Origin: JANLYC01 sp963815445
Lineage (GTDB): Bacteria > Actinomycetota > Actinomycetes > Propionibacteriales > Nocardioidaceae
Direction: 5' to 3'
Assembly: GCA_963815445.1 (NCBI GenBank)
Contig: CAWFGV010000011.1
Location: 620,001 to 684,000, forward strand
DNA: 64,000 bases
The stretch's first letter is position 1, and every line of letters starts with the position of its first letter. The position numbers were made by a program, and so were the translations under genes. Of this stretch, positions 24,273 to 32,759 are shown in pieces. A model generated the notes under the pieces. That model was not told the DNA's origin and did not search any database. It saw only the letters and a list, made by a program, of their open reading frames with translations.

Positions 24273-26042
24273 GTGACCCGCCCGCCCGACGTCGTCCGTC
24301 CGGAGCCAGCTGAGGCCCCCTCCGCGCTGGTCGAGCTGCGGATGCTCGAGGGCCCCAACCTGTACTTCCCTAGGGCAGCGGTGAAGCTGACGCTCGACCT
24401 CACCGCGTTGGTCGAGGCTCCGGACGAGACGGTGTTGCGGTTCGCCCGCCGGATCGGTCTGGTGAGCGTACGGCCAGGGGTGCCCGGCTCCGGGTTCCGG
24501 CAGCGCTTCGCTGCCCGGGCGGTGGCCCGCCTGGTGCGCCAGGTCGCGGCTGAGGTGGGGACGCATCGGCTGGCCGTGCGGGTGCGACCGACCAGTGACG
24601 TGCACCGACTCGTCGTCGCCTACCCGTGGCGTCACCGTGGCCACGCGGAGGCGCTCGGGAAGGCGGTCGCCGCGGTGTTGGACGGGTTGCCTTCCTCAGA
24701 CATCGAGGCGCTCGTCAGCGAGGTGGCTGACGGCGTACGACGGTCGGAGCCGGGTCCCGCGCCGACGACCATCAAGCCCGAGATCCCGGTGATCGCGGTG
24801 ACGGGGACCAACGGCAAGACGACGACGGCCCGGATGATCGGGCACATCGGACGGCAGGCGGGCCTGCACGTCGGGTGGTCGTCGACCGATGGGATCTACG
24901 CCGACGGCGAGCTGGTCGAGGCGGGTGACTACTCGGGGCCGAGCGGCGCCGGGCGGGTGCTCAGTCAACCAGGGGTGCAGCTCGCGGTGACCGAGACCGC
25001 GCGAGGTGGCATCCTGCTGCGCGGCATCGGTGTGCGCCACAACGACGTGTCGGTCGTGACCAACGTCAGCGCCGACCACCTGGGTCTGCACGGGATCGAC
25101 ACGCTCGACCAGCTGGCCGAGGTCAAGGCGGTCGTGCCGCACATCACGAGGCCGACCGGATGGGCGGTCCTGAACGGCGATGACCCGCGCGTGTTCGCGA
25201 TGCGGTCGACGATCACCGCCCGGGCCTGGGTGTTCAGCCGAGACCCGGACTCACCGAGCGTGCGGGAGGTGCTGAGCTCCGGCGGTCGCGCCACGACCGT
25301 GATCGACGGCTGGATCTGTGTGCTGGCGCCGGACCTCGACCCCGACCCGCTCGTGCGGGTGGTGGACGTCCCGATGACCTTGGCCGGCCTGAGCCACTTC
25401 AACCTCGAGAACGCGCTCGCGGCTGCGTCGGCCGGGCTGGCGGCAGGACTGCCGCGGGACGCGGTCGTGACGGGCCTCACGACGTTTACCCCCGGACCCG
25501 AGCTGAACCCTGGGCGGATGAACATCTACACGCTCGACGGCGTCACGGTCATCGTCGACCTGGCGCACAACGAGGCGGGTCTCGAGGCGTTGATCGAGGT
25601 GATGAAGGGGCTGCGTCGACCCGGCGGCCGCACGCTGTTGGGGCTGGGCACCGCGGGAGACCGGACCGACGAACTGGTCCGCAGCCTGGGGGAGATCGGC
25701 GCACGGGACGCGGACGTCGTGGTGATCGTGCACAAGGACAACTACCTGCGTGGGCGAGACCTGGACGAGATGACGGCTATCTACCGGGCCGGTGCCGCGA
25801 CGGTGGGCGTCGAGGAGGTACCGGCATACGGCTCGGAGCTGGCCGGCTTGGAAGCACTGGTGGCTCGGGCCGAGCCTGGGGATGTCATCGCGGTGATGTG
25901 TCACCAGGACCGGGTCGAGCTCGCGGCCTGGCTGGCCGAGCGTGGTGCGACCGTGGACACCCTTGCCGTGCTTCGCGACAAGGTCCTTCTCGCCGCCACC
26001 GACCCTCCTCCCGCCATCCCATCATCAACTCCCCCTCACTAA
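24273..26042 (+). CDS. CphA-like Mur ligase lacking the ATP-grasp domain
   Basis: A 589-residue paralogue of the neighbouring cyanophycin synthetase. Residues ~20-140 resemble the CphA N-terminal domain (ELRMLEGPNLYF..., VAYPWRHRGHAEALGKAV). The Mur-ligase domain follows directly, with P-loop GTNGKTTT at ~178-185 in this numbering, then ETARGGIL, NVSADHLGLHG, HFNLENALAA and LGLGTAGDRTDE. The ~270-residue ATP-grasp domain that lies between these in CphA is missing. It can therefore be expected to make only one ATP-dependent amide bond; by analogy this would be the arginine-type step, but substrates are unknown. It converges on cphA across a strong hairpin. Confidence 0.85.
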   Translation: MTRPPDVVRPEPAEAPSALVELRMLEGPNLYFPRAAVKLTLDLTALVEAPDETVLRFARRIGLVSVRPGVPGSGFRQRFAARAVARLVRQVAAEVGTHRLAVRVRPTSDVHRLVVAYPWRHRGHAEALGKAVAAVLDGLPSSDIEALVSEVADGVRRSEPGPAPTTIKPEIPVIAVTGTNGKTTTARMIGHIGRQAGLHVGWSSTDGIYADGELVEAGDYSGPSGAGRVLSQPGVQLAVTETARGGILLRGIGVRHNDVSVVTNVSADHLGLHGIDTLDQLAEVKAVVPHITRPTGWAVLNGDDPRVFAMRSTITARAWVFSRDPDSPSVREVLSSGGRATTVIDGWICVLAPDLDPDPLVRVVDVPMTLAGLSHFNLENALAAASAGLAAGLPRDAVVTGLTTFTPGPELNPGRMNIYTLDGVTVIVDLAHNEAGLEALIEVMKGLRRPGGRTLLGLGTAGDRTDELVRSLGEIGARDADVVVIVHKDNYLRGRDLDEMTAIYRAGAATVGVEEVPAYGSELAGLEALVARAEPGDVIAVMCHQDRVELAAWLAERGATVDTLAVLRDKVLLAATDPPPAIPSSTPPH

Positions 26043-26075
26043 CTCCCCAACCCAAACTGCCACTCCTAGCGGCCC

Positions 26076-26119
26076 GTTTGCCTTGTTCACAAGCCACCTG
26101 GCTTGTGAACAAGGCAAAC
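26076..26119. terminator. Perfect 20-bp inverted repeat between the two convergent cph-like genes
   Basis: The arms at 26076-26095 and 26100-26119 are perfectly complementary with a 4-base loop (ACCT). TAGCG (26067-26071) and CGCTA (26121-26125) extend the pairing after an asymmetric bulge. It is placed where a bidirectional terminator is needed (34 bases past one stop, 58 past the other). There is no T-run. It could also be a copy of a dispersed repeat. Confidence 0.75.
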
Positions 26120-26176
26120 GCGCTACGGCCACTGGGTATCTGGCTGGGGGAGGTAGGGAAGGGGGAGGTAGCGGAC

Positions 26177-28999
26177 CTAGGGGGTGGTGGAGGGGTTGAC
26201 CAAGTCGGGGTCACCGATGAGCTCGTCGTCGGCAGACCGGGCCCCGGCCTGGGCGCGCGACGACCAGGACTCCAGCTCGGCCAGTACGGCGGGGTGCTTG
26301 TCCACGCAGATCACGACGAGGTCGCCCTTGTTGGCGCGCGCCATGGCGTGCCGCGTGGCGTCGATCTCATCCAGCACGACCTCGACCTGCTTGCACCGCG
26401 CCCCGGCCGCCACTCGCTCCCGGACACCACCGGCAACCAGCTCCGACGTCTCGCCCCGCTTGCGTCCGCGCAGCGCGGCATCCTCGCGTACGACGATGAC
26501 GTCGAAGTGGTCGGCGGCCACCAGACCGAGCTCCCGGATGTCTTCGTCGCGGCGGTCGCCGGCGGTTGCGATGACACCGATGCGGGAGGGCTTGGCCAGG
26601 TCGGTGACCTGCATGAGGCCATCGCCCACCTTGTCGACGAAGTCCCCGAGCATGCGCATGCCCGGCGCATTGTGGCAGTAGTCGATCACGACGTTCACGC
26701 CGTCGACCTCGATCTCGTTGAGCCGTCCCGGCGACAGGTAGTAGCTCGTGGAGAACGTGCGCAGTCCTTGGCGTATGTCGTGCAAGGGCGCCCCAGCGGC
26801 GAAGGCTGCGGCGGCGGCCGCCAGGGAGTTCTGCACGTTCATCACCGCACGACCGGCGAACGTCGCCGGCAGCAGATGGGTCCACGCCAGCTGCATCTCG
26901 CGTGATCCGTGGCGGACGACGATCATGTCGCCCTTGTCGCTCTGTTCGAGTACGACGGCCTTGCCGCCGCGACGACAGTGCGCATCGATGAAGTCACGGA
27001 CCTCGCTTCCGCGCGACTGCATGCTGAACCAGACGATGTCGCCGGAGCAGCGCCGGCGCATCGCCCGCACCAGCGGGTCATCGGCGTTGAGCACCCCGTG
27101 GCCGTTGCGCGGCACTGCCTCGACCGGAACGGCCTTGACGTCTGCCAGCTGCTCGACGGTGTTGATCCCACGCAGCCCGAGGTGGTCGGGCTGCACGTTC
27201 AGGACAACGGCGACATCGTTGCGCTCGTACCCGAGACCCTCACGCAGGATGCCGCCGCGTGCCACCTCGAACACCGCGAAGTCGACGCGCGGGTTCTGGA
27301 GGACCATCCGCGCCGACTTCGGACCGGACGCGTCGGCCCGGATGACCAGCCGCTCGTCGATCACGACGCCGTCGGTGGACGTCATACCGACCTTGCGGCC
27401 CATGCCCTTGAAGATGTGCGCGATCATCCGTGCCGTCGTCGTCTTGCCGTTCGTACCGGTGACGGCGACGATCGGGATCCGGCTGGGCGCACCTGGCGGG
27501 AACAACATGTCGACGACGGACTTCGAGATGAACTGCGGGTCGCCGATCGTGGGGTGGGTATGCATCCGGAAGCCCGGGGCGGCGTTCACCTCGCAGATCG
27601 CGCCCCCGGTCTCACGCACGGGCTCGGTGATGTCGGGGCAGATGAAGTCGATGCCGGCGATGTCGAGCCCGATCACGCGGGCCGCCTCCTCGGCGATCTC
27701 GACGTTCTCGGGGTGTGCCTCGAAGGTCCGGTCGATCGAGATACCACCCGTCGACATGTTGCCGGTGAGCGTCAGCTTGATGACCTCACCGGTCGGCGGC
27801 ACGTCCTTCAGTGCGTAACCCTGATCCTTCACGAGGGCGATCGCCGCGTCGTCGACCTTGATCCGCGTGAGGACCTTCTCGTGGCCGACGCCCCGACGCG
27901 GGTCGGCGTTGGTCTCCTCCACGAGCTCGGCCACGGTCTGGACGCCGTCGCCGATGACATGAGCCGGGACCCGCTCGGCGATCGCGGCGATGCGGCCATC
28001 GATGACCAGGCAGCGGTAGTCCTTGCCAGTCACCAACGTCTCAACGATCACCCATCCCCGACGTGACTGTTCCTCAGCGATCGGGAACGCCGCGCGGACC
28101 GCGTCCTCGTCCTGCAGGTCGAGGCACACGCCGCGACCGTGGTTGCCGTCCAGCGGCTTGCAGACGACCGGGTAACCGATGCGGTTGGCCACCGCGACCG
28201 CCTGGTCGGCTGTCCGGATCGACTCCGCGCGCGGCACCGGCAGGCCGGCCGCGCTGAGCAATCGGCCGGTGAGGTCCTTGTCACTCGCGACGTCGACGGC
28301 GATTGCTGAGGTGTTGGAGGTCATGGTGGCGCGGATGCGTTTTTGGTGCACACCCTGGCCGAGCTGCACGAGGGAGTGCTCGTTGAGCCGGATCCACGGG
28401 ATGTCCCGCGAGACCGCCTCGTCGATGATCGCCTGCGTCGAAGGGCCGAACGCGGTGCGCTCGGCGCGGACGATGAAGCTCTCGAGCTCGGTCTCGAAGT
28501 CGAACCCCGGCTCGGTCTGGACGAGATGGTTGATCAGCCGTACGGCGAGTCGGCCCGCCGAGATGCCGACGTTCTCGTCGACGTACCCGTAGATCACGTT
28601 GTAGCGGCCGGGTTCACCGGGCACCTGCCGGGTCTTGCCACGACGCAGGTCGTGTCCGACCTCCTGCTGCAGCTGGAGAGCGACGTGCTCCGCCACGTGC
28701 CCCAGCCAGGTGCCCTCGGTGAGGCGCTCGACGAAGCCGCCCCTGCGGCCCCGCGAGCACGAGTGGTTGTGCAAGCCGGGCAACAGGTTGAGCAGACGTT
28801 CGGTGAACGCCGGGACCCGGTCCGTCGGCCATTCCTCGAGGACACCGAGGTCGACGACGAGGTGGATCGCCTTGTCGTACGACCAGATGTTCGCGCCTCG
28901 GTAGACCCGGGTCTCGAGGACGGCGAGCTCCGGCCTGGGAGCGTCCGGCAGGGTCGCGTCGATGGCGGTTCCGGTCGACTCTATGTCGGTGTCGCTCAT
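26177..28999 (-). CDS. cphA: Cyanophycin synthetase CphA
   Basis: A 940-residue enzyme that builds cyanophycin (multi-L-arginyl-poly-L-aspartate), a nitrogen reserve. Three regions are seen: an N-terminal domain (~25-170), an ATP-grasp domain that adds Asp to the backbone (~215-490; KPLDGNHGRGV at 281-291, CEVNAAPG at 469-476), and a Mur-ligase domain that adds Arg to the side chain (GTNGKTTT at 515-522, then EVARGGIL, NVQPDHLGLRG, DYCHNAPGM). The length is near that of cyanobacterial CphA plus a short acidic tail. Its start overlaps the cyanophycinase stop by 4 bases (ATGA), so degradation and synthesis enzymes are coupled. Confidence 0.95.
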   Translation of the reverse strand: MSDTDIESTGTAIDATLPDAPRPELAVLETRVYRGANIWSYDKAIHLVVDLGVLEEWPTDRVPAFTERLLNLLPGLHNHSCSRGRRGGFVERLTEGTWLGHVAEHVALQLQQEVGHDLRRGKTRQVPGEPGRYNVIYGYVDENVGISAGRLAVRLINHLVQTEPGFDFETELESFIVRAERTAFGPSTQAIIDEAVSRDIPWIRLNEHSLVQLGQGVHQKRIRATMTSNTSAIAVDVASDKDLTGRLLSAAGLPVPRAESIRTADQAVAVANRIGYPVVCKPLDGNHGRGVCLDLQDEDAVRAAFPIAEEQSRRGWVIVETLVTGKDYRCLVIDGRIAAIAERVPAHVIGDGVQTVAELVEETNADPRRGVGHEKVLTRIKVDDAAIALVKDQGYALKDVPPTGEVIKLTLTGNMSTGGISIDRTFEAHPENVEIAEEAARVIGLDIAGIDFICPDITEPVRETGGAICEVNAAPGFRMHTHPTIGDPQFISKSVVDMLFPPGAPSRIPIVAVTGTNGKTTTARMIAHIFKGMGRKVGMTSTDGVVIDERLVIRADASGPKSARMVLQNPRVDFAVFEVARGGILREGLGYERNDVAVVLNVQPDHLGLRGINTVEQLADVKAVPVEAVPRNGHGVLNADDPLVRAMRRRCSGDIVWFSMQSRGSEVRDFIDAHCRRGGKAVVLEQSDKGDMIVVRHGSREMQLAWTHLLPATFAGRAVMNVQNSLAAAAAAFAAGAPLHDIRQGLRTFSTSYYLSPGRLNEIEVDGVNVVIDYCHNAPGMRMLGDFVDKVGDGLMQVTDLAKPSRIGVIATAGDRRDEDIRELGLVAADHFDVIVVREDAALRGRKRGETSELVAGGVRERVAAGARCKQVEVVLDEIDATRHAMARANKGDLVVICVDKHPAVLAELESWSSRAQAGARSADDELIGDPDLVNPSTTP

Positions 29000-29961
29000 G
29001 CGGAGCCGTCCTCTCGGTCAGCAGGTGTCGAACGTCCCCGGCGACGGGATCCGGTGGGAGACACGCCTTCGGCGGCGATGTCGCTGGCTAGGCGCCGCAG
29101 TCCGTCCGCAGCCCTTCGGAGCTCCTCGACCTCGCCGGGATCGGGCTGGGACTGCGTCGGGATCAGCGCCCGCTTCATCAGATCGAACTTCGCCCCTGCT
29201 GGCAAGACGTGCAGGTGCGCGCCGGACACCAACAACGGCTTCGTGCGGGTGGCCTCGTGCGCGTTGGAGACGACGTCTCGGCCGTCGAGGATGGTGACGG
29301 CACCACGTCCGACCACCTCGAGCTCGTGGTCTGCGCTGATGATCGCGGCCGTGTCCTCGTCGACACCCATCCCCAGCAGATCGGGAGACTGTGCGATCAG
29401 CATGATGAGGCGCCCGTACCGGTTCCGCTGGGTGAAGTGCTGGTCGATGACGCAGTGACGTACCAGGCCGAGTCCGGACGCGAGCTGGGTCATGCGCTGC
29501 TTGGGGGTCGCACCACCTGGGCCGAACGCCACCATGTGCGAGGACTGCACGCTCGCACCCGCCGACGTACCGCCGATCGTCACCCCACGTCGATGAGCGT
29601 CGCGGATCGCCTGACCGAACGCGGTGCCGTTGACGACGGCCGAGAGCTTGAGCTGGTTCCCACCGGTCATGAAGATGCCGGTCACGTCAGCAAGCCTGCC
29701 GACGTAGCGCGCGTCGTTGGCGTCCTCACGCGATTCCGGCCGGACGCCAGTCGTCGACGCAGCGCCGAGCCGCTCGAACAGGGCGGTGTACACGTCGACG
29801 ATCTCGGGACCCAGTGAAGAGGCGGTCGGGATCACGGCGATCCGGGCCTGCTCGCCACCACACGCCGCTACGAAATGCCGCAGGACGGTACGCCGTTTGA
29901 GCTTGTCCTCGGCGCCACCGATCACGTAGAGAGGTCCCGGCGCGTCGGGCGTGGCAGTCAT
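28996..29961 (-). CDS. cphB: Cyanophycinase CphB
   Basis: A 321-residue serine-type exopeptidase that cleaves cyanophycin to beta-Asp-Arg dipeptides. The nucleophile is in GGTSAGASVQSS, with other family stretches FMTGGNQLKL, DQHFTQRNRYGRL and GVDEDTAAII. The ~45 C-terminal residues are basic. The ATG at 29961 follows a TAGGGT hexamer by 7 bases. First gene of the cphB-cphA operon. No gene for the dipeptide-splitting isoaspartyl dipeptidase is in the window. Confidence 0.94.
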   Translation of the reverse strand: MTATPDAPGPLYVIGGAEDKLKRRTVLRHFVAACGGEQARIAVIPTASSLGPEIVDVYTALFERLGAASTTGVRPESREDANDARYVGRLADVTGIFMTGGNQLKLSAVVNGTAFGQAIRDAHRRGVTIGGTSAGASVQSSHMVAFGPGGATPKQRMTQLASGLGLVRHCVIDQHFTQRNRYGRLIMLIAQSPDLLGMGVDEDTAAIISADHELEVVGRGAVTILDGRDVVSNAHEATRTKPLLVSGAHLHVLPAGAKFDLMKRALIPTQSQPDPGEVEELRRAADGLRRLASDIAAEGVSPTGSRRRGRSTPADREDGSA

Positions 29962-29968
29962 GCGCAGC

Positions 29969-29974
29969 ACCCTA
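29969..29974 (-). promoter_or_regulatory. -10 hexamer TAGGGT of the cphB-cphA operon
   Basis: On the minus strand, TAGGGT ends 7 bases before the cphB ATG without a ribosome-binding site; a leaderless start is inferred. Confidence 0.5.
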
Positions 29975-30046
29975 CGGGTTGGTGAACGCACCGCGCGTCG
30001 GAGGCGCAGAACGCGAGGGTCACGTGCCGCCGTCCTGTGATCCAGG

Positions 30047-30052
30047 CAGGAT
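30047..30052 (+). promoter_or_regulatory. -10-like hexamer CAGGAT of the histidine phosphatase gene
   Basis: CAGGAT ends 6 bases before the ATG at 30059. It keeps the AxxxT pattern and the spacing of neighbouring leaderless starts. Confidence 0.35.
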
Positions 30053-30058
30053 GGACTC

Positions 30059-30580
30059 ATGACCCAAACCCCACGCGGCGCGGCCGGGCCGGCCCCGTTG
30101 AGCCTGCTCGTGATGCGCCACTCCAAGACCGAGCAGGCGGCTGAGACGGACCATGTCCGGCGGCTCACCGAGCGCGGACGGGTCGACGCAGCGGCCGCGG
30201 GGGCGTGGGTGGCGTCCTCCGGGCTGGCGCCAGGCATCATCTTGGCCTCGACGGCGGCACGGGCGGAGGAGACCGCTGAGCTGGTCGCGACGGTGGCCGG
30301 CGTCCGCCGGGTGGAGCTGATCGACGAGCTCTACGGGGCGGACGGGTACGAAGTCCTCGACATCGTGTCGGCGCATGTCCCCGACGAGCTGACCTCGGCC
30401 ATGGTGATCGGCCACAACCCCGCAATCGCGCAGCTGGGATTCCTCATCCAGGCTGACGGGGCGGCCGAGGTGCGGTTCCCCACGTCGGGGATCGGTGCCT
30501 TCGGCTTCGACGTCGACTCGTGGGCTGAGCTCGACGAGGGGCACGGCCGCCTGCTGGCGTCCTACACACCGGGCGACTAA
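30059..30580 (+). CDS. SixA-like histidine phosphatase
   Basis: A 173-residue member of the histidine phosphatase superfamily. The catalytic RHSKTE motif is at ~20-25 (R-H nucleophile), an Arg/Glu pair is in TAARAEETAEL, and the second His in VIGHNPAIAQL. It is shaped like SixA phosphohistidine phosphatases (short, no membrane segment). The target phosphoprotein is unknown. It faces serB convergently. Confidence 0.82.
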   Translation: MTQTPRGAAGPAPLSLLVMRHSKTEQAAETDHVRRLTERGRVDAAAAGAWVASSGLAPGIILASTAARAEETAELVATVAGVRRVELIDELYGADGYEVLDIVSAHVPDELTSAMVIGHNPAIAQLGFLIQADGAAEVRFPTSGIGAFGFDVDSWAELDEGHGRLLASYTPGD

Positions 30581-30608
30581 GTGCGCCGGCCCACCCCGCG
30601 CCGGCCGA

Positions 30609-30638
30609 CTCAGGGCACCTCAGGGCACCTCAGGGCAC
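30609..30638. repeat. Three exact tandem copies of a 10-bp unit at the serB stop
   Basis: CTCAGGGCAC occurs three times end to end; the last copy contains the serB stop codon. It looks like slippage duplication of the gene's end into the intergenic space. Confidence 0.7.
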
Positions 30639-31853
30639 GTCGGGGTGGGGCGTGGTGATGCCGTGCTCCGCGTCGGCGGCCTCGATGTCCTCCCGGCTGA
30701 TCCCGAGAAGGTAGAGGATCGCGTCGAGGTACGGCACGTTGACCGACGTATGAGCGGCCTGTCGAACGACCGGCTTGGCATTGAACGCGATTCCGAGTCC
30801 GGCCGTGGCCAGCATGTCGAGGTCGTTGGCACCGTCGCCGATCGCCACCGTCCGGTCGAGCGTGACCTTGGAGTCCTTGGCGAAGTCACGCAGTGCCTGG
30901 GCCTTCGCGGCCCGGTCGATGACCGGCCCCAGCAGCTCACCCGTCAGGTGGCCGTCGACGATCTCGAGCCGGTTGGCGCGCGCGTAGTCGATGTCGAGGT
31001 CGGCCGCGATGCGCTCGATCAGCTGCGTGAACCCACCACTGACGATGCCGAAGCGGTAACCGAGGCGCTTCAGCGTCCGGACGAGGGTTCGCGCGCCGGG
31101 GGCCAGCTCCATCGCGTCGTAGACATCGTCGATGGCCGAGGCAGACAGGCCCTTGAGCAGACCGACGCGGCGACGCAACGAGGACTCGAAGTCGAGGTCA
31201 CCGGCCATCGCGGCCGCGGTGATGGTCGCCACCTCGGCGGCGACGCCGGCCCGGTGAGCGAGCATGTCGACCACCTCGCCCTGCACGAGCGTGGAGTCGA
31301 CGTCCATCACGACGAGGCGGCGGCCGTGCCGCAGGAGTCCGACGTTCTGGACGGCCACGTCGACCTGCTGCCGCGCAGCCTCACCCGCGAGCACCTCGCG
31401 CAGCCGCCCGATCTCGGCGCCCGACACGTTGAACTCGATCGCCGTCACCGGATAGCGGGCCATCCGAACGATCCGGTCGATGTTGGCGCCGGTGTCGGCG
31501 ATCCGCCCCGTGATCGCGGCGACCGTGTCTGGTCGCAGCGGCCGACCCAGGACGGTGACGTGCGCTCGCCCGTCGCGTCGTGGCGTGTTGTCGCCCTCGC
31601 CGCTGATGATCTCGATCTCCATGCCAAGAGCTGCGGCGGTTCCCTCGGCTGCGTTGCGCAGACGACGGACATCACGTGGGGCGGTGACCAGGATGCCGAG
31701 CACCAGTCGGCCGCGCAACACGATCTGCTCGATGTCGAGCACCTCGACCTGCGACTCCGACAGGGTCTCGAACATGGCAGCGGTGACCCCAGGGCGGTCG
31801 CGACCAAGCAGCGTGAGGAGGACGGTTTCAGATCGTTCGGAGGTTGCGCTCAT
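30630..31853 (-). CDS. serB: Phosphoserine phosphatase SerB with N-terminal ACT domains
   Basis: A 407-residue enzyme giving L-serine from phosphoserine. The N-terminal ~170 residues carry two ACT-like domains (LLTLLGRDRPGVTAAMFE; VTVLGRPLRPDTVAAITG), a serine-sensing layout also seen in mycobacterial SerB2. The HAD core follows: nucleophile motif VVMDVDSTLVQGE, SGGFTQLIE, and AIGDGANDLDMLATAG. A TAGGGT hexamer lies 9 bases before the ATG, and the upstream hypothetical gene ends 12 bases away, so both co-transcription and an own promoter are possible. Confidence 0.94.
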   Translation of the reverse strand: MSATSERSETVLLTLLGRDRPGVTAAMFETLSESQVEVLDIEQIVLRGRLVLGILVTAPRDVRRLRNAAEGTAAALGMEIEIISGEGDNTPRRDGRAHVTVLGRPLRPDTVAAITGRIADTGANIDRIVRMARYPVTAIEFNVSGAEIGRLREVLAGEAARQQVDVAVQNVGLLRHGRRLVVMDVDSTLVQGEVVDMLAHRAGVAAEVATITAAAMAGDLDFESSLRRRVGLLKGLSASAIDDVYDAMELAPGARTLVRTLKRLGYRFGIVSGGFTQLIERIAADLDIDYARANRLEIVDGHLTGELLGPVIDRAAKAQALRDFAKDSKVTLDRTVAIGDGANDLDMLATAGLGIAFNAKPVVRQAAHTSVNVPYLDAILYLLGISREDIEAADAEHGITTPHPDVP

Positions 31854-31865
31854 GGCGCGAACACC

Positions 31866-32600
31866 CTACTTGCCGTCGAGGGACGAGCAGGCTGCGACGA
31901 TCGCGGCGCGAGACGCCCGCTGGAGCGGCTGCAACGCGTCGCGCCGACGCTCGGCCTCCCAGGTCGACACGGCGCCGCCGTCGCCGTCGGCCAGCGCGAG
32001 CTCGACGATGTGCTGGCTGCGCAGCCCGCTGACCGCGGTGCGTGCCGCCTCGCCGGACGGGAAGCTCATGGGGGCGTCGAGTCGAGCGGGCTGCCGCAGG
32101 TTCATCAGCGCATCCGCGACGTCGGGGTTCCAGGAGGCCACGTCGAGCTCGGCCAGGGCATTGGCCGCGACCGTGAGCGCGCTGCGAAGGGCTCGGTCCG
32201 CATCGGCTACACCGGGCATGAACCGCGGCGGGTTGGCGGCGGCACCCTCCCAGCGCGTCGAGCGACCCGTCGTACGCGGGACGACGCCGACCTCCGCGCC
32301 CCACAGCACCAGCGCCTCGCCCGCGTCGAGGGCATCGGCGTTGAAGCGGGGCGGTCCGCCGAGGCCCAGCGGGTCGCCAGGACTCGGCAGCGCCGCGCTG
32401 ACCTGATGGATGTGGTGCCGGCGCAGCTCGCCGAGCAGGAGAGCAGGTGAGAGACCGGGTGCGTCGTGTCCGAACACGACGAACTCCATGTGTGCCTGCT
32501 CGCCCAAGATGCCCGTGATCACCGCGTCGGCGCTCTCGCGCCCGGTGATCCACGCGTTGAGCCAGCACGCAGTGCGGGCGGCATGGGGAACGGCGAACAC
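31866..32600 (-). CDS. Conserved actinobacterial protein of unknown function
   Basis: A 244-residue soluble protein I cannot assign to a known function. It shows no membrane segment and no nucleotide-binding or metal motif I recognise. The stretches VVFGHDAPGLSPALLLGELRR and PGDPLGLGGPPRFNADAL look conserved, and the C-terminal half is helical and Ala-rich. I chose the GTG at 32600 (VFAVPHAARTACWLNAW) because a TAGGCT hexamer ends 6 bases before it; a TTG at 32606 is the alternative. It precedes serB by 12 bases, which hints at a shared transcript. Confidence 0.7.
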   Translation of the reverse strand: MFAVPHAARTACWLNAWITGRESADAVITGILGEQAHMEFVVFGHDAPGLSPALLLGELRRHHIHQVSAALPSPGDPLGLGGPPRFNADALDAGEALVLWGAEVGVVPRTTGRSTRWEGAAANPPRFMPGVADADRALRSALTVAANALAELDVASWNPDVADALMNLRQPARLDAPMSFPSGEAARTAVSGLRSQHIVELALADGDGGAVSTWEAERRRDALQPLQRASRAAIVAACSSLDGK

Positions 32601-32606
32601 GGGCAA

Positions 32607-32612
32607 AGCCTA
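32607..32612 (-). promoter_or_regulatory. -10 hexamer TAGGCT of the hypothetical-serB pair
   Basis: On the minus strand, TAGGCT ends 6 bases before the GTG at 32600. This decides the start of that gene. Confidence 0.5.
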
Positions 32613-32759
32613 CGAGGGTGCAGCGGCAACGACGCGCTCCCAGCGCCGTGTGTACCCGCTTGCAATAGGTTGGGACCGTTCAGCAGACTCATCTCGACCA
32701 TCCCAGACCTACGCGCACCAGCGCAGACGTGCCCGTTCCGCCACGAGACAAGGAGTGCG

